Shown here: positions 1-10,022 of the stretch, one piece after another
How positions within the stretch are numbered: position 1 is the first letter of the stretch
Layout of the letters: each line of letters opens with the position of its first letter
Source of the DNA: Mycogone perniciosa
Lineage: Eukaryota > Ascomycota > Sordariomycetes > Hypocreales > Hypocreaceae
Direction: 5' to 3'
Assembly (NCBI GenBank): GCA_025331125.1
Contig: JAOALB010000100.1
Span: forward strand, 157,190 to 221,189
DNA length: 64,000 bases
The notes under the pieces: model-generated
What the model saw: the letters and a program-made list of their open reading frames with translations, nothing else
Database searches by the model: none
What the model was told of the DNA's origin: nothing
Program-made: the position numbers and the translations under genes

Positions 1-884
1 TTATGACCGTACCGCAATAGCAAAGTAGCACTGGGCGGGACCCCCTCCACCCCCTATAACGACCCCCTGTCAGCCGAGCAAAAGCTCCAGGGTCTTCTGT
101 CTCCGTCTTGGGGACCTTTTGTTTGAAGAGTTTTACAATGGCTTGGACTTTTTGAAGACCTCGGCAAGCAGCGGATATATGTATATGTCTTGCTCCATCC
201 GCTAACCCAGTTTCAGTAAATCGTCCTTTGCTGTCTTTCCTTTCTTTTTTCTGAAGTCTTGTTGAGAAGCAAACAGTTTCCCTGAATGTGGGCTATGATC
301 AGTAAATCGACTATGTACTACTAAGGTAGTTTAGACAGGCCCTCGTCCCCGATTGATTAGTGAATAAAAGGAGCTGCTTGCTCAGCCACCTATCTATGTC
401 TGAAACCGGCATTATCGGACTGCAACTGGGTGCATGGCCATTGTAACGTGAAAGTTCCTATTCAAGCACGGATCTAGGTGGAGTGCTTTCAGGTGTACTA
501 GTGAATGCATGCTTTGACCCTCATTCACTTCTCTTCCTCAAGGGCAAAATCATTATAGTCAATTTCATCAGCACATTGGCAACTGTCTATATCAAGACCA
601 TCGCAACACCGAACAACTCTATGTGCTCCACCGTTTACACGGACGTGCTTCTGTCTATATAACCCAAGCATATCCAACGAACAAGGTGCTCAAGAAGAAC
701 ATCAAAGACGTCATCAACGCCAACGGAACTTTTGGCCTACCTGGCATGGATAGCAAGCAAGTGGATAAGCCGATATCCTAATCGACTCAAAGATGGCACC
801 ACCATCGTCTTTCATAGAGAGAGCACAGAACAGCTAAGGCATAGTATGGCGCTTTACGACTGGAGAAAACAACAGCAGGGACAC
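1..884. other. non-coding left edge
   Basis: No reading frame here has coding character or splice signals that extend it. The short open frames around 732-941 run across the tRNA terminator. I see only AT-rich intergenic DNA. Confidence 0.6.
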
Positions 885-892
885 AAAAAAAA
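885..892 (-). terminator. Pol III terminator of tRNA-Ser
   Basis: A run of eight T on the minus strand begins 7 nt after the discriminator base of the tRNA at 899-1034. This is the expected RNA polymerase III stop signal and argues that the tRNA gene is transcribed from its own internal promoter. Confidence 0.75.
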
Positions 893-898
893 TATTGT

Positions 899-1034
899 CG
901 ACAAAGACAGGATTCGAACCTGCGCGACCGAAGCCATATGATTTCTGTGTTGATGATTAGAATGTGCTGCTGAATTGAAGGTATCACTGTTGAACTCACC
1001 TAGTCATACCCATTAACCACTCTGGCACTTTGCC
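899..1034 (-). tRNA. tRNA-Ser(AGA) interrupted by a GT-AG intron
   Basis: The minus strand folds as a serine tRNA. The acceptor stem is GGCAAAG (1034-1028) with CTTTGTC (906-900) and discriminator G at 899. The D stem is CCA/TGG, the anticodon stem TATGA/TCATA, there is a long variable arm as in serine tRNAs, and the T arm contains a perfect B box, GGTTCGAATCC. The anticodon loop is complete only if 55 nt (999-945) are removed, which gives CTAGAAA with anticodon AGA. The removed piece starts GTGAGT, ends CAG and carries CTAAT 15-20 nt before its end, which is the pattern of fungal mRNA introns. It lies between tRNA positions 35 and 36 (or shifted within the AG), not at the usual 37/38 site. 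It could instead be a tRNA pseudogene. Confidence 0.85.
945..999 (-). other. spliceosomal-type intron inside tRNA-Ser
   Basis: This 55-nt segment has donor GTGAGT, branch-like CTAAT and acceptor ACACAG. Its length and signals match the introns of neighbouring protein genes (for example 48 nt in RPT6, 53 nt in the phosphatase). The bases around it read AG|intron|A, a typical proto-splice site. Canonical tRNA introns sit one base 3' of the anticodon, which this position cannot satisfy. Confidence 0.7.
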
Positions 1035-1264
1035 TGTTGCAACGTTGAGGTTTAAGCGGAGCGTGAGGGAATTAAAAGCAAGGCTTTGCTCTTGAAGGGA
1101 AAATTGGTATCCATTTTGATCTACATAACTACTGTTAATCTCACGGCCTCGAACAATGCATTTCGAAGGTACCGGAGAGGAGAGCTGGTGGGACAGGCAG
1201 CAAAGAAAATGGCGATGTCAACAATTGATCCGATCAAGCACAGTAGCAACATACAAACCACACA

Positions 1265-1587
1265 ATGCTCACCATGCTCATACGCCTAGAGAGTGACTCC
1301 CTCGTGGTCATCTTGAACGGTGATGATTATTCTGACACTATCGCAGAGCCTCGCAAAGGTGCTAAGAATATTGGAAGGGTGGATTTCCAAGCAGTGCTGG
1401 CGATCACTGGGCAACAAACAGTAAGTACTCGCCTCAGGAGGATAACATTTGAGTGCACTACTTTTCTTCCTTACTCAAGCTTGTGAAGTTTCTAGCTCAT
1501 GGACTCGAGAACACTTCGATTCTCCAAGACCCTGATTTTTTTGGGTGGATTTCAACGTGTACCGTGGGAACCCATTCTAGTTCATAA
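1265..1587 (+). CDS. small two-exon hypothetical protein
   Basis: I do not recognise this protein. Exon 1 is 1265-1420 and exon 2 is 1480-1587. The 59-nt intron has donor GTAAGT and acceptor CTCAAG and keeps the frame, giving about 87 residues that end at TAA. Evidence for a real gene is the clean donor at the end of exon 1 and the coding-like continuation on the far side, which includes an aromatic-rich DPDFFGWI segment. No signal peptide or membrane helix is seen. ATG 1274 is an alternative start. It may be the 3' part of a longer gene, although nothing upstream extends it convincingly. Confidence 0.4.
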
Positions 1588-2026
1588 ATGAGACGTTATG
1601 TTTAGGATAGAGACTGTCAATGTCACCGTTGTGCTCTTGTCTACTGTCAGCTTCTTGAATCTCCAGGTGAAGGTAGTGTCTGAATCAAATTTTGGATGAT
1701 ACAAAATGAGCAAGAGCAAAACAGAGAGATGGAGGCCACACTTGAGCCAAACTGCGCATGAACCAACAGTCACGTTCATTATAATCACACGGAAGATCAT
1801 AGTTAGAGTATGAATATGAAAAATATGTTCTGGTTAAGTAGCTATACACAGTCTGTATATACAGCCTAATAGTTGCAAAGAATAGAAGAGATGCTATATC
1901 GACAGGAATAACTTCATATCAACAGGAAGAATTTTCCTAAGATGAAACAACGCAGAAACTACCCAACTTTGTTATCCATGACCCGTACAAGGTGGAAACA
2001 ACGCTAGAGACGAGCTCATGCTTCCT
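1588..2026. other. intergenic
   Basis: AT-rich spacer between a plus-strand and a minus-strand gene. It probably holds both 3' ends. No other feature seen. Confidence 0.5.
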
Positions 2027-3325
2027 CTAAGTTGAATGTGCCGGGGTGTGAGTCCAAACATTGTAGGCAATCCAGTTGTTCTGGTAGGCTTTGCATGCCA
2101 TGTTACCACTTCCCGTGCTGCATCCAATGGCATAGGCACCGTTTGAGGGAGCACTAGCATAGTTGGGGCCGGATCGGGAACAGGTCTTCACGCCACAGTA
2201 AACGTAACACGACGTTTTGTAGACATAGCCCGAACCAAGATATTGCTGCGCCCAAATCTGTCCAACACTGTTGCCCGGAACAGTGCATGAGTAGGTAAAG
2301 GACTCGGAGTACGTCTCGGTAACGCTGAATGTAAACATAGCAGTGAAGATAGACTTGATAGGAGTCCAGCCCCAGTTAAATGACTGGGCATAAGACATGC
2401 TGAAACCAACGTTGAAACTCTGAGAACCTCCCGTAGGGCTGAGGCCAGTCCAGAGGCAGCTGCTAACTGGCAGCCAGTCTCCCCATGCGGACCACGAACC
2501 CTCTCCAGCGTAAGAGTCATAGCCGACTCCCGTGCAGAGCTGACGGCCATTCAACTTAGAATCACCAGCCTCGGGCAGTGATAGCTTAATAGTATCCGTG
2601 TCGACGACGCCGTAATGGCCTTCAAGGTAGATATATTTTGGAAGCGTCTTGTTGTTCAAGGCCGCTTCTTCGAAGCTGCTGGCATTATAAACTTCGAGAT
2701 TCAGATTCTTGATAAGAGCGTCCTTGTCGCTCCAGTCAAGGGCAGGGCCAACGCGGGCAGAGCTCCTTGACTTAATCTTGGCCTCGGCAGGTTCGGGCTT
2801 GACGCAAGGGTCAAACTTATTCACACAGCTCTTATCCCCATACACAGTAAGGGTAAGGTTTTGAGACCCGCCCAGGACGTTGATATACTCTCCAATGAGA
2901 ATAGATCGGTCCAGAGTATGGTTTGCGACAACCAGCATCTCGCTGATCAGTCGGCTCCAAACAGCAGTATTGGAGGGACCATGACGGGTGTAATTCGAGG
3001 AGTAATCCAGCGAAAGAGTGTAAGTGTTAGAGCCAATGGATAGAGGGCTTACATCCTTGTGGCCTCTGGCAGTTGTGGTTTTCTTTGGGAGGAGTTCATC
3101 CAACTTTGCTCCAAAATAGTGCGAGACGTCCGCAAATTCGGTGGAATTCCATGACCCAGTGCAGCCACAGTTCTTCTCTGTAACCACCTTGTTGACATGC
3201 AACTTGCTGATGCTGTTCTTTCCATAAAAGAACTCATGCTGGGTATCTGAGGTCGTGGCTGGAGCCTTAGCTGAAACCGCTGTTGCAGCCAGGCCAAACA
3301 GCCAAAGGGATTTGGATTGAACCAT
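2027..3325 (-). CDS. secreted protein of unknown family, 432 aa
   Basis: A single-exon frame encodes 432 residues with an N-terminal signal peptide (short polar start, then LWLFGLAATAVSA). About a dozen N-x-S/T sites follow, along with scattered cysteines. From about residue 265 the protein becomes rich in Gly, Ser, Tyr and Trp with alternating polar and hydrophobic residues, which suggests a beta-rich C-terminal domain; that is inference. I do not recognise the family and see no catalytic motif. The coding start is supported by a TATATAA box at 3509-3515 and by a likely 5'-leader intron at 3357-3419. It stands alone in a gene-poor region, as accessory secreted proteins often do. Confidence 0.8.
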   Translation of the reverse strand: MVQSKSLWLFGLAATAVSAKAPATTSDTQHEFFYGKNSISKLHVNKVVTEKNCGCTGSWNSTEFADVSHYFGAKLDELLPKKTTTARGHKDVSPLSIGSNTYTLSLDYSSNYTRHGPSNTAVWSRLISEMLVVANHTLDRSILIGEYINVLGGSQNLTLTVYGDKSCVNKFDPCVKPEPAEAKIKSRSSARVGPALDWSDKDALIKNLNLEVYNASSFEEAALNNKTLPKYIYLEGHYGVVDTDTIKLSLPEAGDSKLNGRQLCTGVGYDSYAGEGSWSAWGDWLPVSSCLWTGLSPTGGSQSFNVGFSMSYAQSFNWGWTPIKSIFTAMFTFSVTETYSESFTYSCTVPGNSVGQIWAQQYLGSGYVYKTSCYVYCGVKTCSRSGPNYASAPSNGAYAIGCSTGSGNMACKAYQNNWIAYNVWTHTPAHST

Positions 3326-3356
3326 TGCAACTTCAATTAATTCAAGGAATACTGGA

Positions 3357-3419
3357 CTAGAAGTAAAATGTCAGACTAAGGCCCGGAAACTCGTAGATGT
3401 TTTGCTCGAGAATATCTAC
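3357..3419 (-). other. candidate 5'-UTR intron
   Basis: Upstream of the secreted-protein ATG the minus strand has donor GTAGAT at 3419, branch-like CTGAC, a pyrimidine-rich stretch and acceptor CTAG ending at 3357. The 63-nt length fits introns elsewhere in the window. Confidence 0.5.
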
Positions 3420-3508
3420 CTTCTTCGAAGAGAGATCAACTGCCCGATAGTCAGTGATAAGAGATGATGAGGATGATACTGTCAATCACCGAGCGAAAGC
3501 AAGGCATC

Positions 3509-3515
3509 TTATATA
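3509..3515 (-). promoter_or_regulatory. TATA box of secreted-protein gene
   Basis: TATATAA on the minus strand, about 185 nt upstream of the ATG at 3325. The spacing is reasonable once the candidate leader intron is allowed for. Confidence 0.5.
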
Positions 3516-3519
3516 GAGA

Positions 3520-6097
3520 ATAACTCTGGCTGTAGACATTGCTACCGTTCCCTGGCAAGGGCAGTGCCACATTAGAGACCCTGCATGTAAATCATTCCGG
3601 GGATGATGACGGGGTAATGATAACGATCCCTGGTTCGGCATATACAGCGTTAACTCAATACAATGTGGACACAAGTACTATGCCTCCTAGCCCAATAGAA
3701 CCATGAAAGTTGGCTCACAATCGAGTTAGTACCCGCAGCTATGGAGACAACACGTGTATCCGAGTCTAAAGGCCGATCATTAATTTCCCCGTCAATAATA
3801 ATACGTCGGTATTCTATTTGCCGAACCTTGAACAAGCTCAGATAGCATAGAACTAGAACACCACTATTCTTCCTATTGTACATAGGTCACGCGATTACCG
3901 ATATTAAATGCCAGCTTAACCAGAGGGTAGCTAGCCTCCATTGCTTGCTTGTGTTATTATAGTGGCTTTTTTTTCAAGTAAGTCTACAGAGCCTGTATCG
4001 GCAGTAATATGGTCTTCTCCATATGTTGACAGCTGTATATCTGGTCCTAGGTATCAGTTGGATATTGAAATAGAAAGAGTTACTAATAGGAACCTGAGAT
4101 AGTAAGCAATGTCCCTGTCACGCAGTAAGAATTGCTTGTTCTATTGGAGGATCCAGATATGCATAGTATGTAGATTATTGAACCCCTCCACAGCCACCCC
4201 AGTATGTAGATCACTCAGTTATAGTAGCTATAGTAGTGGGTTACTGAAGGGACTCCAATTTCAAGAAAATGCTTTGTTGAACTTGATGCATCAACTCCTA
4301 TATCGGTCCTTCAAGGATGAAATTCGGACCACTAATGCATATCCATCTTCATACATAGAGCTCGTAGCAATATGATCCTGAAATTCGGGGGGAAACACGT
4401 AAGGAACAGACATGTGCTCAACATTCATAAGTAAATAGAATCTCTTGTTAGCCATTAGAATCGACCTCTTGGTGAAATAAACTACACCGGTAACATATTG
4501 TTAGCTACGATCTGTATATTTTAGCACCTCCCTAATCAAACAACTTAATAGCGTTACCCACTCGCTAAACCCCCAAACACTATAATCAAAATCCTCAGCA
4601 GTAGGTCTAGACTATTGACATATATTAATTCCAGTGGCGCACGCTCTTCAACTGCAGGGGGCTGTCTGGGGCATAGGACGCTACGGCTGCATCCGCATAG
4701 TCGCGCTCTCTTCCATTACATAAACAACTCATGACTGCTCATACCAACGGGGCGTTTGATTAGACTCGGATTTACCGCTTTTACGACTATTTAAGCATGT
4801 TTACGAGAGTATTGTTACCATATAGCATACTCCGTAGTCTATTTGTAATACCGATAGAAGAGGCCCGCGAGTTGCCCAATATGGAAAGGACGCTCCAATT
4901 CGTCGTTGTCAGCAATACGAGGTCTCTCGTATCAAACATTCAGTTATCTGGCGAGATCCTGTAGGGAATCGTAGTAATCGTAGTATGAAAATCGGTGCCC
5001 AGTCTGCGTGGATGCCGTGATCGACGCCATCAATCGGCACCGGATGATGCCATCCTCATCGTTGATGAGAGCATCTAGGTAGTGCTTCCTCGATACCCTA
5101 GAGATTGCTATGGAGAGGATATGTGATCTGGGGTGGTAATATTTCTGCTACCACGGCCTTCATTCCGCTGGCGGACATCTGATAGTAATGAAAAAGACAT
5201 CACCGCCTCCTGCTGACTAGTCAGTGCGTGGGGGCATCTGAGGCAGCTCAAGCCCGTCTTTATCTATGAACTAAAGGCAATGGTATGGGGCCATAGGAAC
5301 AGGACGAAAACAAGTATCTTGCAGACTGTCACTGGGTTGAACGGCACCCCACTTCCTGAGTCGAGACTTAATTCTTGATGCTTAGCGTTGGTTTACAGAG
5401 TTTGTGCAAGACCAACACCCGGATAGAACGGACTGAGGTGTGATCCAGGATCGCAACTTTAGTCAATGAGCTAATAGTTCAATAGAAAGGTATTAGACTC
5501 ACTAGACTCATTACATAAAGCTATGACGCACATAGAAGACGTGACATTCATCTCGTTGAGGCTGTATAGTCCTGAGTGCTGACATGTTCGTAAACCTGAG
5601 AGTTGTGAGAGTCTACCAGCACGCTTCTCCGTTGAAGATTCAGCATCGTCATGCCATTTGCTTCAAACAATCTAATAGCGCTATAGTATTCTCCCTATGC
5701 AGATTGCCACTCCGCAGGCGCTTCCCATGACTGACCATCTCATATAGTATATAATATATATAAACCCCTTCCCATGAATCGCCCGATGACCCAGTCCCAA
5801 TCTCGTAACAATAATAACCCCCGAAAGAAAAGCCAAGCCAAAAACCAACCCTAACAAAAAACCACTCCTGCATCTCCGAAAAAGAAAAGAATAAGAAAGT
5901 CATATACAATCCCATACGCCTGGTCCAAGAAATGCTCATGCTTTCATCCCAAGACTCCCGATCTATCGGGAACACACAAAATTACAGAGCAAATTCGCAC
6001 ACATGCAACAACCCCATCATGTAATCGTTTCTCTCCACATCGTACACATACGGCGTGTGGCTATTGCCACCCTTAATCACACCGGGCGTTTACACAC
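3520..6097. other. long gene-poor AT-rich stretch
   Basis: About 2.6 kb without a convincing gene. Open frames are short, carry no splice support and have biased amino-acid content. The stretch could contain decayed repeats, but I could not identify a parent element. The last few hundred bases (about 5650-6097) are probably the 3' region of the SOK1-like gene. Confidence 0.5.
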
Positions 6098-9000
6098 CTA
6101 AGACTCCATGTCTTCCTGCTGCACCTTGGTCGCCACCGCGTCCCACCATGGGCTATGTGCTGCCCGATCAACAGTTCCAACTTTGTCGAGAAGATCCGAG
6201 ATGTGTCTTACCTTCTCGACAAACTCCGATAGGCCCAAGCTAGCTAGTTTCTCGCCTGCCGTATTCGCTGTTTTGACCTTCTCGCTGGCAGATCCAGATG
6301 CTAGACGGGCAAGAATATTGCCTCGGAGGCGCGTGAGCAGGAGGCGCAAGACCGGCTCGCGCGGTTCTGTTGAGCGGACAGACATATCCTGACTCGCTGT
6401 CAATACCTTGGTTACAAGAGCGCGGAGATGAGTCTTGGTGGCGGCGGGCATGGAACGGCCTGCCTCCAGAGCAGCCATGGCACCATCGACTGCCGTGTTA
6501 ATAGAAGCATGGTTGGCCTCCAAGACAGCCATAACACGAGCGGCTTCGGTCTTCCATGGCGATCGAACATCTCGCTTGAGAAGATTTTTACACTGAAGCA
6601 GCACAGCACCAACAGTGATGATACGCTGGATCATCGTGGACACTTGGTTAACGCGGGCATGGTCGAGGTGGAGCATCTCTGGGATCTGTTGAGGGCTGAT
6701 GGGTGTGGGTTGCGTGAAGACGTCGACCAACAGCTGGGCGTATATCCGAGCCGCTGTGGGCCGCGACTTGGGGTGATTAATGCCCTCGAAATCGCGCCTC
6801 TGAACCTCGGTCATGACCTTGGCATTCGCTGAACGCCATGCTGATTCTGCGACTGATAGGCTCAGTTGTCCATTTGCAATATCCTCGGTAAACCTCTTCG
6901 CTTCGTATTGGGCGGCAGATTCAATGAGCTGGGGGGCCGCAATCCTCAACAAGTAGTTGATGTAATCGCATAGCATCACATCGATAAATCTGTTGAGGGC
7001 CTCCACCCTGTCAATCAGATTACCATCACTCAGCTTGTTCTGCACCAGATCTTTGACCTCGTCGTCTCGGAACGGGGCACAGAGCTTTGGCAACAGGGAA
7101 GACATGGCTGCGAAGAATTTCTCGTAGGAAAAGTTGCCAAGGGTGTACTGCTGTTGGGCCATTTCCGGGTCGAGAATCTCGCCAATGAGATTATACATAG
7201 AGTTGCCAGGCTTGAGTAGCCGCTGCAACTTATCCTTTATGTTACTAGCCATGAGGACGAAGAATCTGAAATTTGCCTCCTCATCGCCATCATTCATAGA
7301 AGCTTTCATCTGCATATATAGCGGGCGAGAGAGTACAGTCTGCTGTTCGACGTACTCCTCGGCTGGGATTTGGTATTCTTTGTTGATAGCCAGCTCATGA
7401 ACAACGATACGGTTATCCGGGAGCAACCCGTTCAGACCAGTCTTTACGGTCGGCGGCCGAGCCTCCCGGTTGCTAGCAGGCGTCGATGGAGGTGTGAGAG
7501 TCTGCGATTCATGCGATACGAGGCTTCTCGCTGTGGTCTGGGCATCGCCTGATGCGCTCTCAGTATCAGCGACTCGAGGTTTGGTATCGCCAGTCTGTTT
7601 CTTGGCCTTTCGTGTTTTCCTAGCCTCGCTCACGGCTTGGAAAATCAACTTCTTGCCCTTCTCGGCACCCGCCAATTTCTTGATTCTCACAATCAGCATG
7701 AGCTGACTATCTTGAATACTCTGGCGGTAGAGGGCAGCGGCAGCATCATCCGTAGTCTCCTTGACGGTTTGGAAGATGGCGTCTAGTTCCACAAACTGCA
7801 TAAGCATGACCTCGATTAGGGCGTTCGAGTCTCTCGACTTCCACGCAATGAATGCGTTATAGAAAACGGCATAGGCTTGTGGGAGCGTCTTCTTCAACGA
7901 GGGCGGCATGGTGTACCGGTTTGCAGGCGTCAGCCAAGCCAGAATATTCTCAAAGGAAATAAGAACATCCTTAGCCTTGTCCACCAAGTCTTGTAGTTGG
8001 GGATTGTTGAGATCCGTGGCAGGTAGCTGATGGGGTTGCGAATCCTCATCCTCGTCCTCATCAGGATCATCCTTATTGCTGAGAACCTGGTTGGGATGCC
8101 CTAAGATTAAGAAGGCACTCAAGAAGGTGCGAACTGCGGCCATCTCGTCGACAGAGCCCGGATCTCCCTCCTCGAGACCACAAATCCGGAGAAGCCGAGC
8201 AGTAACAAGCAGGACATTCTCTCTCGCCAGGAGCTCGACGACGGTGTCAAATGATGTATCCCGGATTCCATCCACGCTCAGGCCCAGACCGTTGAATTCT
8301 TGGGTAATCTTCTTTCTGGCACATCCACGCCACCATGTTTGAATCTTGGTAGCTGCATCGTCATCGCTCATCTTGGGCACATCGCGTTCCTTCACCTGTG
8401 GCATGACCTCAATAGGCTTTCTAGTCATGACACTCTGGCCGCGGCTGCGTCGGGTTGCAGTCTTGTTTCGAAGCTCCTCCCTCCGCTTCTGTGCCTCAGC
8501 CATGCGCTCCTCCATCTGTGCTTTCATCTTGGCCATCTCATGTTCACGCCTCTCCTTGGTGGACTCGGCTATCTGCTTGGCCTTCTTCACCTCCTCAGCG
8601 CAGTTTGCAACAATCTCTGCCAAGTTCCGCTCTCTCGCCTGTTGTGCAGCAAGTGCACGTTCTTCGGAAGACTGTGCACGCGGTGTTGCCTTGGCTAAAG
8701 CGGCTCGTAGGCGAACCTTTTCGGCATGCGCAGCCCGGTCAGCCAGACGGGCGCGGCGGTCCTCGAGGAAGGACGCCCGTCGAAGGTGTTGTGCGATGTA
8801 TTTACTCTGCTCTCCATTGCGGTGACTGGATGGTTGGATAGATGAGCAGCGGGAATGGGCGGAAGAAATGGAGTTGCGACGCGATGACGCGGCCGAGTCT
8901 CTGCGGCGTGCTTGTGAAGGTCGGTAGAAGCGAGCGGCGATGTGTGGCGGCGGCGTGAATGTGCGTCTGTCTTGTTCCCGTACATCGTCTTCACCGGGCG

Positions 9001-9142
9001 GCATGGTCAAGTCAAGGTCCATATCCATGGTGTCGTCAGACGGAGTGTCGGTGGACTCGTCCTCGAGATCGCGCCCAAGCTCAGTCAGGTCGACAGAGGG
9101 GCGACGCATGGTGTCGTCGGATGGAGCAGCGAGCCCGCCCAT
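6098..9142 (-). CDS. SOK1: TCP11-family protein, SOK1 homologue
   Basis: This 1014-residue single-exon protein has an acidic, Ser-rich N terminus. A long charged alpha-helical (coiled-coil) stretch follows at about residues 120-230, then an IQ motif at about 263-280 (ATKIQTWWRGCARKK). A large C-terminal T-complex-11 domain runs from about 400 to 1000. In yeast SOK1 is a high-copy suppressor of loss of protein kinase A, and TCP11 proteins are linked to cAMP signalling; the molecular activity is not known. The IQ motif suggests calmodulin binding. Fungal homologues are of similar size. Neighbouring genes suggest no shared pathway. The start is the first ATG of the open frame and could be slightly different. 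Confidence 0.85.
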   Translation of the reverse strand: MGGLAAPSDDTMRRPSVDLTELGRDLEDESTDTPSDDTMDMDLDLTMPPGEDDVREQDRRTFTPPPHIAARFYRPSQARRRDSAASSRRNSISSAHSRCSSIQPSSHRNGEQSKYIAQHLRRASFLEDRRARLADRAAHAEKVRLRAALAKATPRAQSSEERALAAQQARERNLAEIVANCAEEVKKAKQIAESTKERREHEMAKMKAQMEERMAEAQKRREELRNKTATRRSRGQSVMTRKPIEVMPQVKERDVPKMSDDDAATKIQTWWRGCARKKITQEFNGLGLSVDGIRDTSFDTVVELLARENVLLVTARLLRICGLEEGDPGSVDEMAAVRTFLSAFLILGHPNQVLSNKDDPDEDEDEDSQPHQLPATDLNNPQLQDLVDKAKDVLISFENILAWLTPANRYTMPPSLKKTLPQAYAVFYNAFIAWKSRDSNALIEVMLMQFVELDAIFQTVKETTDDAAAALYRQSIQDSQLMLIVRIKKLAGAEKGKKLIFQAVSEARKTRKAKKQTGDTKPRVADTESASGDAQTTARSLVSHESQTLTPPSTPASNREARPPTVKTGLNGLLPDNRIVVHELAINKEYQIPAEEYVEQQTVLSRPLYMQMKASMNDGDEEANFRFFVLMASNIKDKLQRLLKPGNSMYNLIGEILDPEMAQQQYTLGNFSYEKFFAAMSSLLPKLCAPFRDDEVKDLVQNKLSDGNLIDRVEALNRFIDVMLCDYINYLLRIAAPQLIESAAQYEAKRFTEDIANGQLSLSVAESAWRSANAKVMTEVQRRDFEGINHPKSRPTAARIYAQLLVDVFTQPTPISPQQIPEMLHLDHARVNQVSTMIQRIITVGAVLLQCKNLLKRDVRSPWKTEAARVMAVLEANHASINTAVDGAMAALEAGRSMPAATKTHLRALVTKVLTASQDMSVRSTEPREPVLRLLLTRLRGNILARLASGSASEKVKTANTAGEKLASLGLSEFVEKVRHISDLLDKVGTVDRAAHSPWWDAVATKVQQEDMES

Positions 9143-9230
9143 GACGGAACAACAGAGCGATGATCGATGTCGGTTGCAGCGGAACGAATACGAAGGAGAG
9201 CAGACTGCGCGCTATGAATACCCAAACTAC

Positions 9231-9255
9231 AGCTCAGCTCAGCTCAGCTCAGCTC
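9231..9255. repeat. AGCTC microsatellite
   Basis: Five uninterrupted copies of AGCTC, about 90 bp upstream of the SOK1-like ATG. Confidence 0.9.
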
Positions 9256-9977
9256 GGTTTTGCCTGTCGCGAGTAGTTTCAAGTCGAAACGTCGAAGGAA
9301 CGCGGGTGGCGCTGCAGGTCAATCGACGACGCAATCGAGGGGTCGAGTGGCGCGCTGCCTGGGTCGCAGAACTCAAAAGAAAACACAAGAATACGCAATA
9401 CTAAGCAAGCAAGCAAGCAACCACTCGCACTCGCACTCAACAAATGCCGGCCGCTGGGGTGGACAAAATAAAGGCGTGGGGTCACGAAAGAAGAGGCGGA
9501 AGGAGAAGAAGACAGAGACGAAGACGAAGACGGAGACGAAGGAGACGAACAGAGGCGCACACAATGAGCGATAACAGACAAACACACAAGACAAGACGAC
9601 CCGGAACGCCCTGGCCGAGCTGATTGGGCTCTGAATCCGAGGGATGTTTGGAGGAGGAACGAAGCTGACTGGGTTTGTGAATCAACACCATGACGGATGA
9701 CTGATGCGCCTGACGGACAGAACGGGTTAGGCGCAGTAAGCGCTGATGTGGGTGGTAAATGTACTGATACTTGGACGATACACATTCCAGTGCTCATTTC
9801 AGGCCTGTGGATGCATGCCAGCGCTTGAAAGTGCCCACGGCAGGCAGGTACTGTTTTGTACCCAGGAAGAGATGGCGATCGTGACATCAGGCGTCGTTTA
9901 CATGAGACAGCTAACATTCCATCATGATTGTTTTAATAGCAAACAACATTGTTTGTGTCCTACCTGTGAAGTATGGT

Positions 9978-10022
9978 GTACGAAGTACGTTATACGATGT
10001 ACCTGTACTCTGTACTTCGTAC
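9978..10022. repeat. inverted repeat of GTACGAAGTAC
   Basis: GTACGAAGTAC at 9978-9988 and its exact reverse complement GTACTTCGTAC at 10012-10022 could pair as an 11-bp stem with a 23-nt loop. The words belong to the dispersed family noted in the findings. Confidence 0.75.

Noticed and set aside
5649..5975. Minus-strand aromatic-rich frame of 108 codons
   Set aside because: Probably the 3' region of the SOK1-like gene; composition reflects AT-rich sequence.
8346..8825. Plus-strand open frame of 159 codons
   Set aside because: It lies opposite the coiled-coil region of the SOK1-like gene and is the mirror of its Ala/Glu/Arg-rich codons; no independent support.
9279..9917. Minus-strand open frame of 212 codons upstream of SOK1
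   Set aside because: Ser/Cys-rich composition from CT-rich repeats, no domain, no splice support; more likely promoter or leader.
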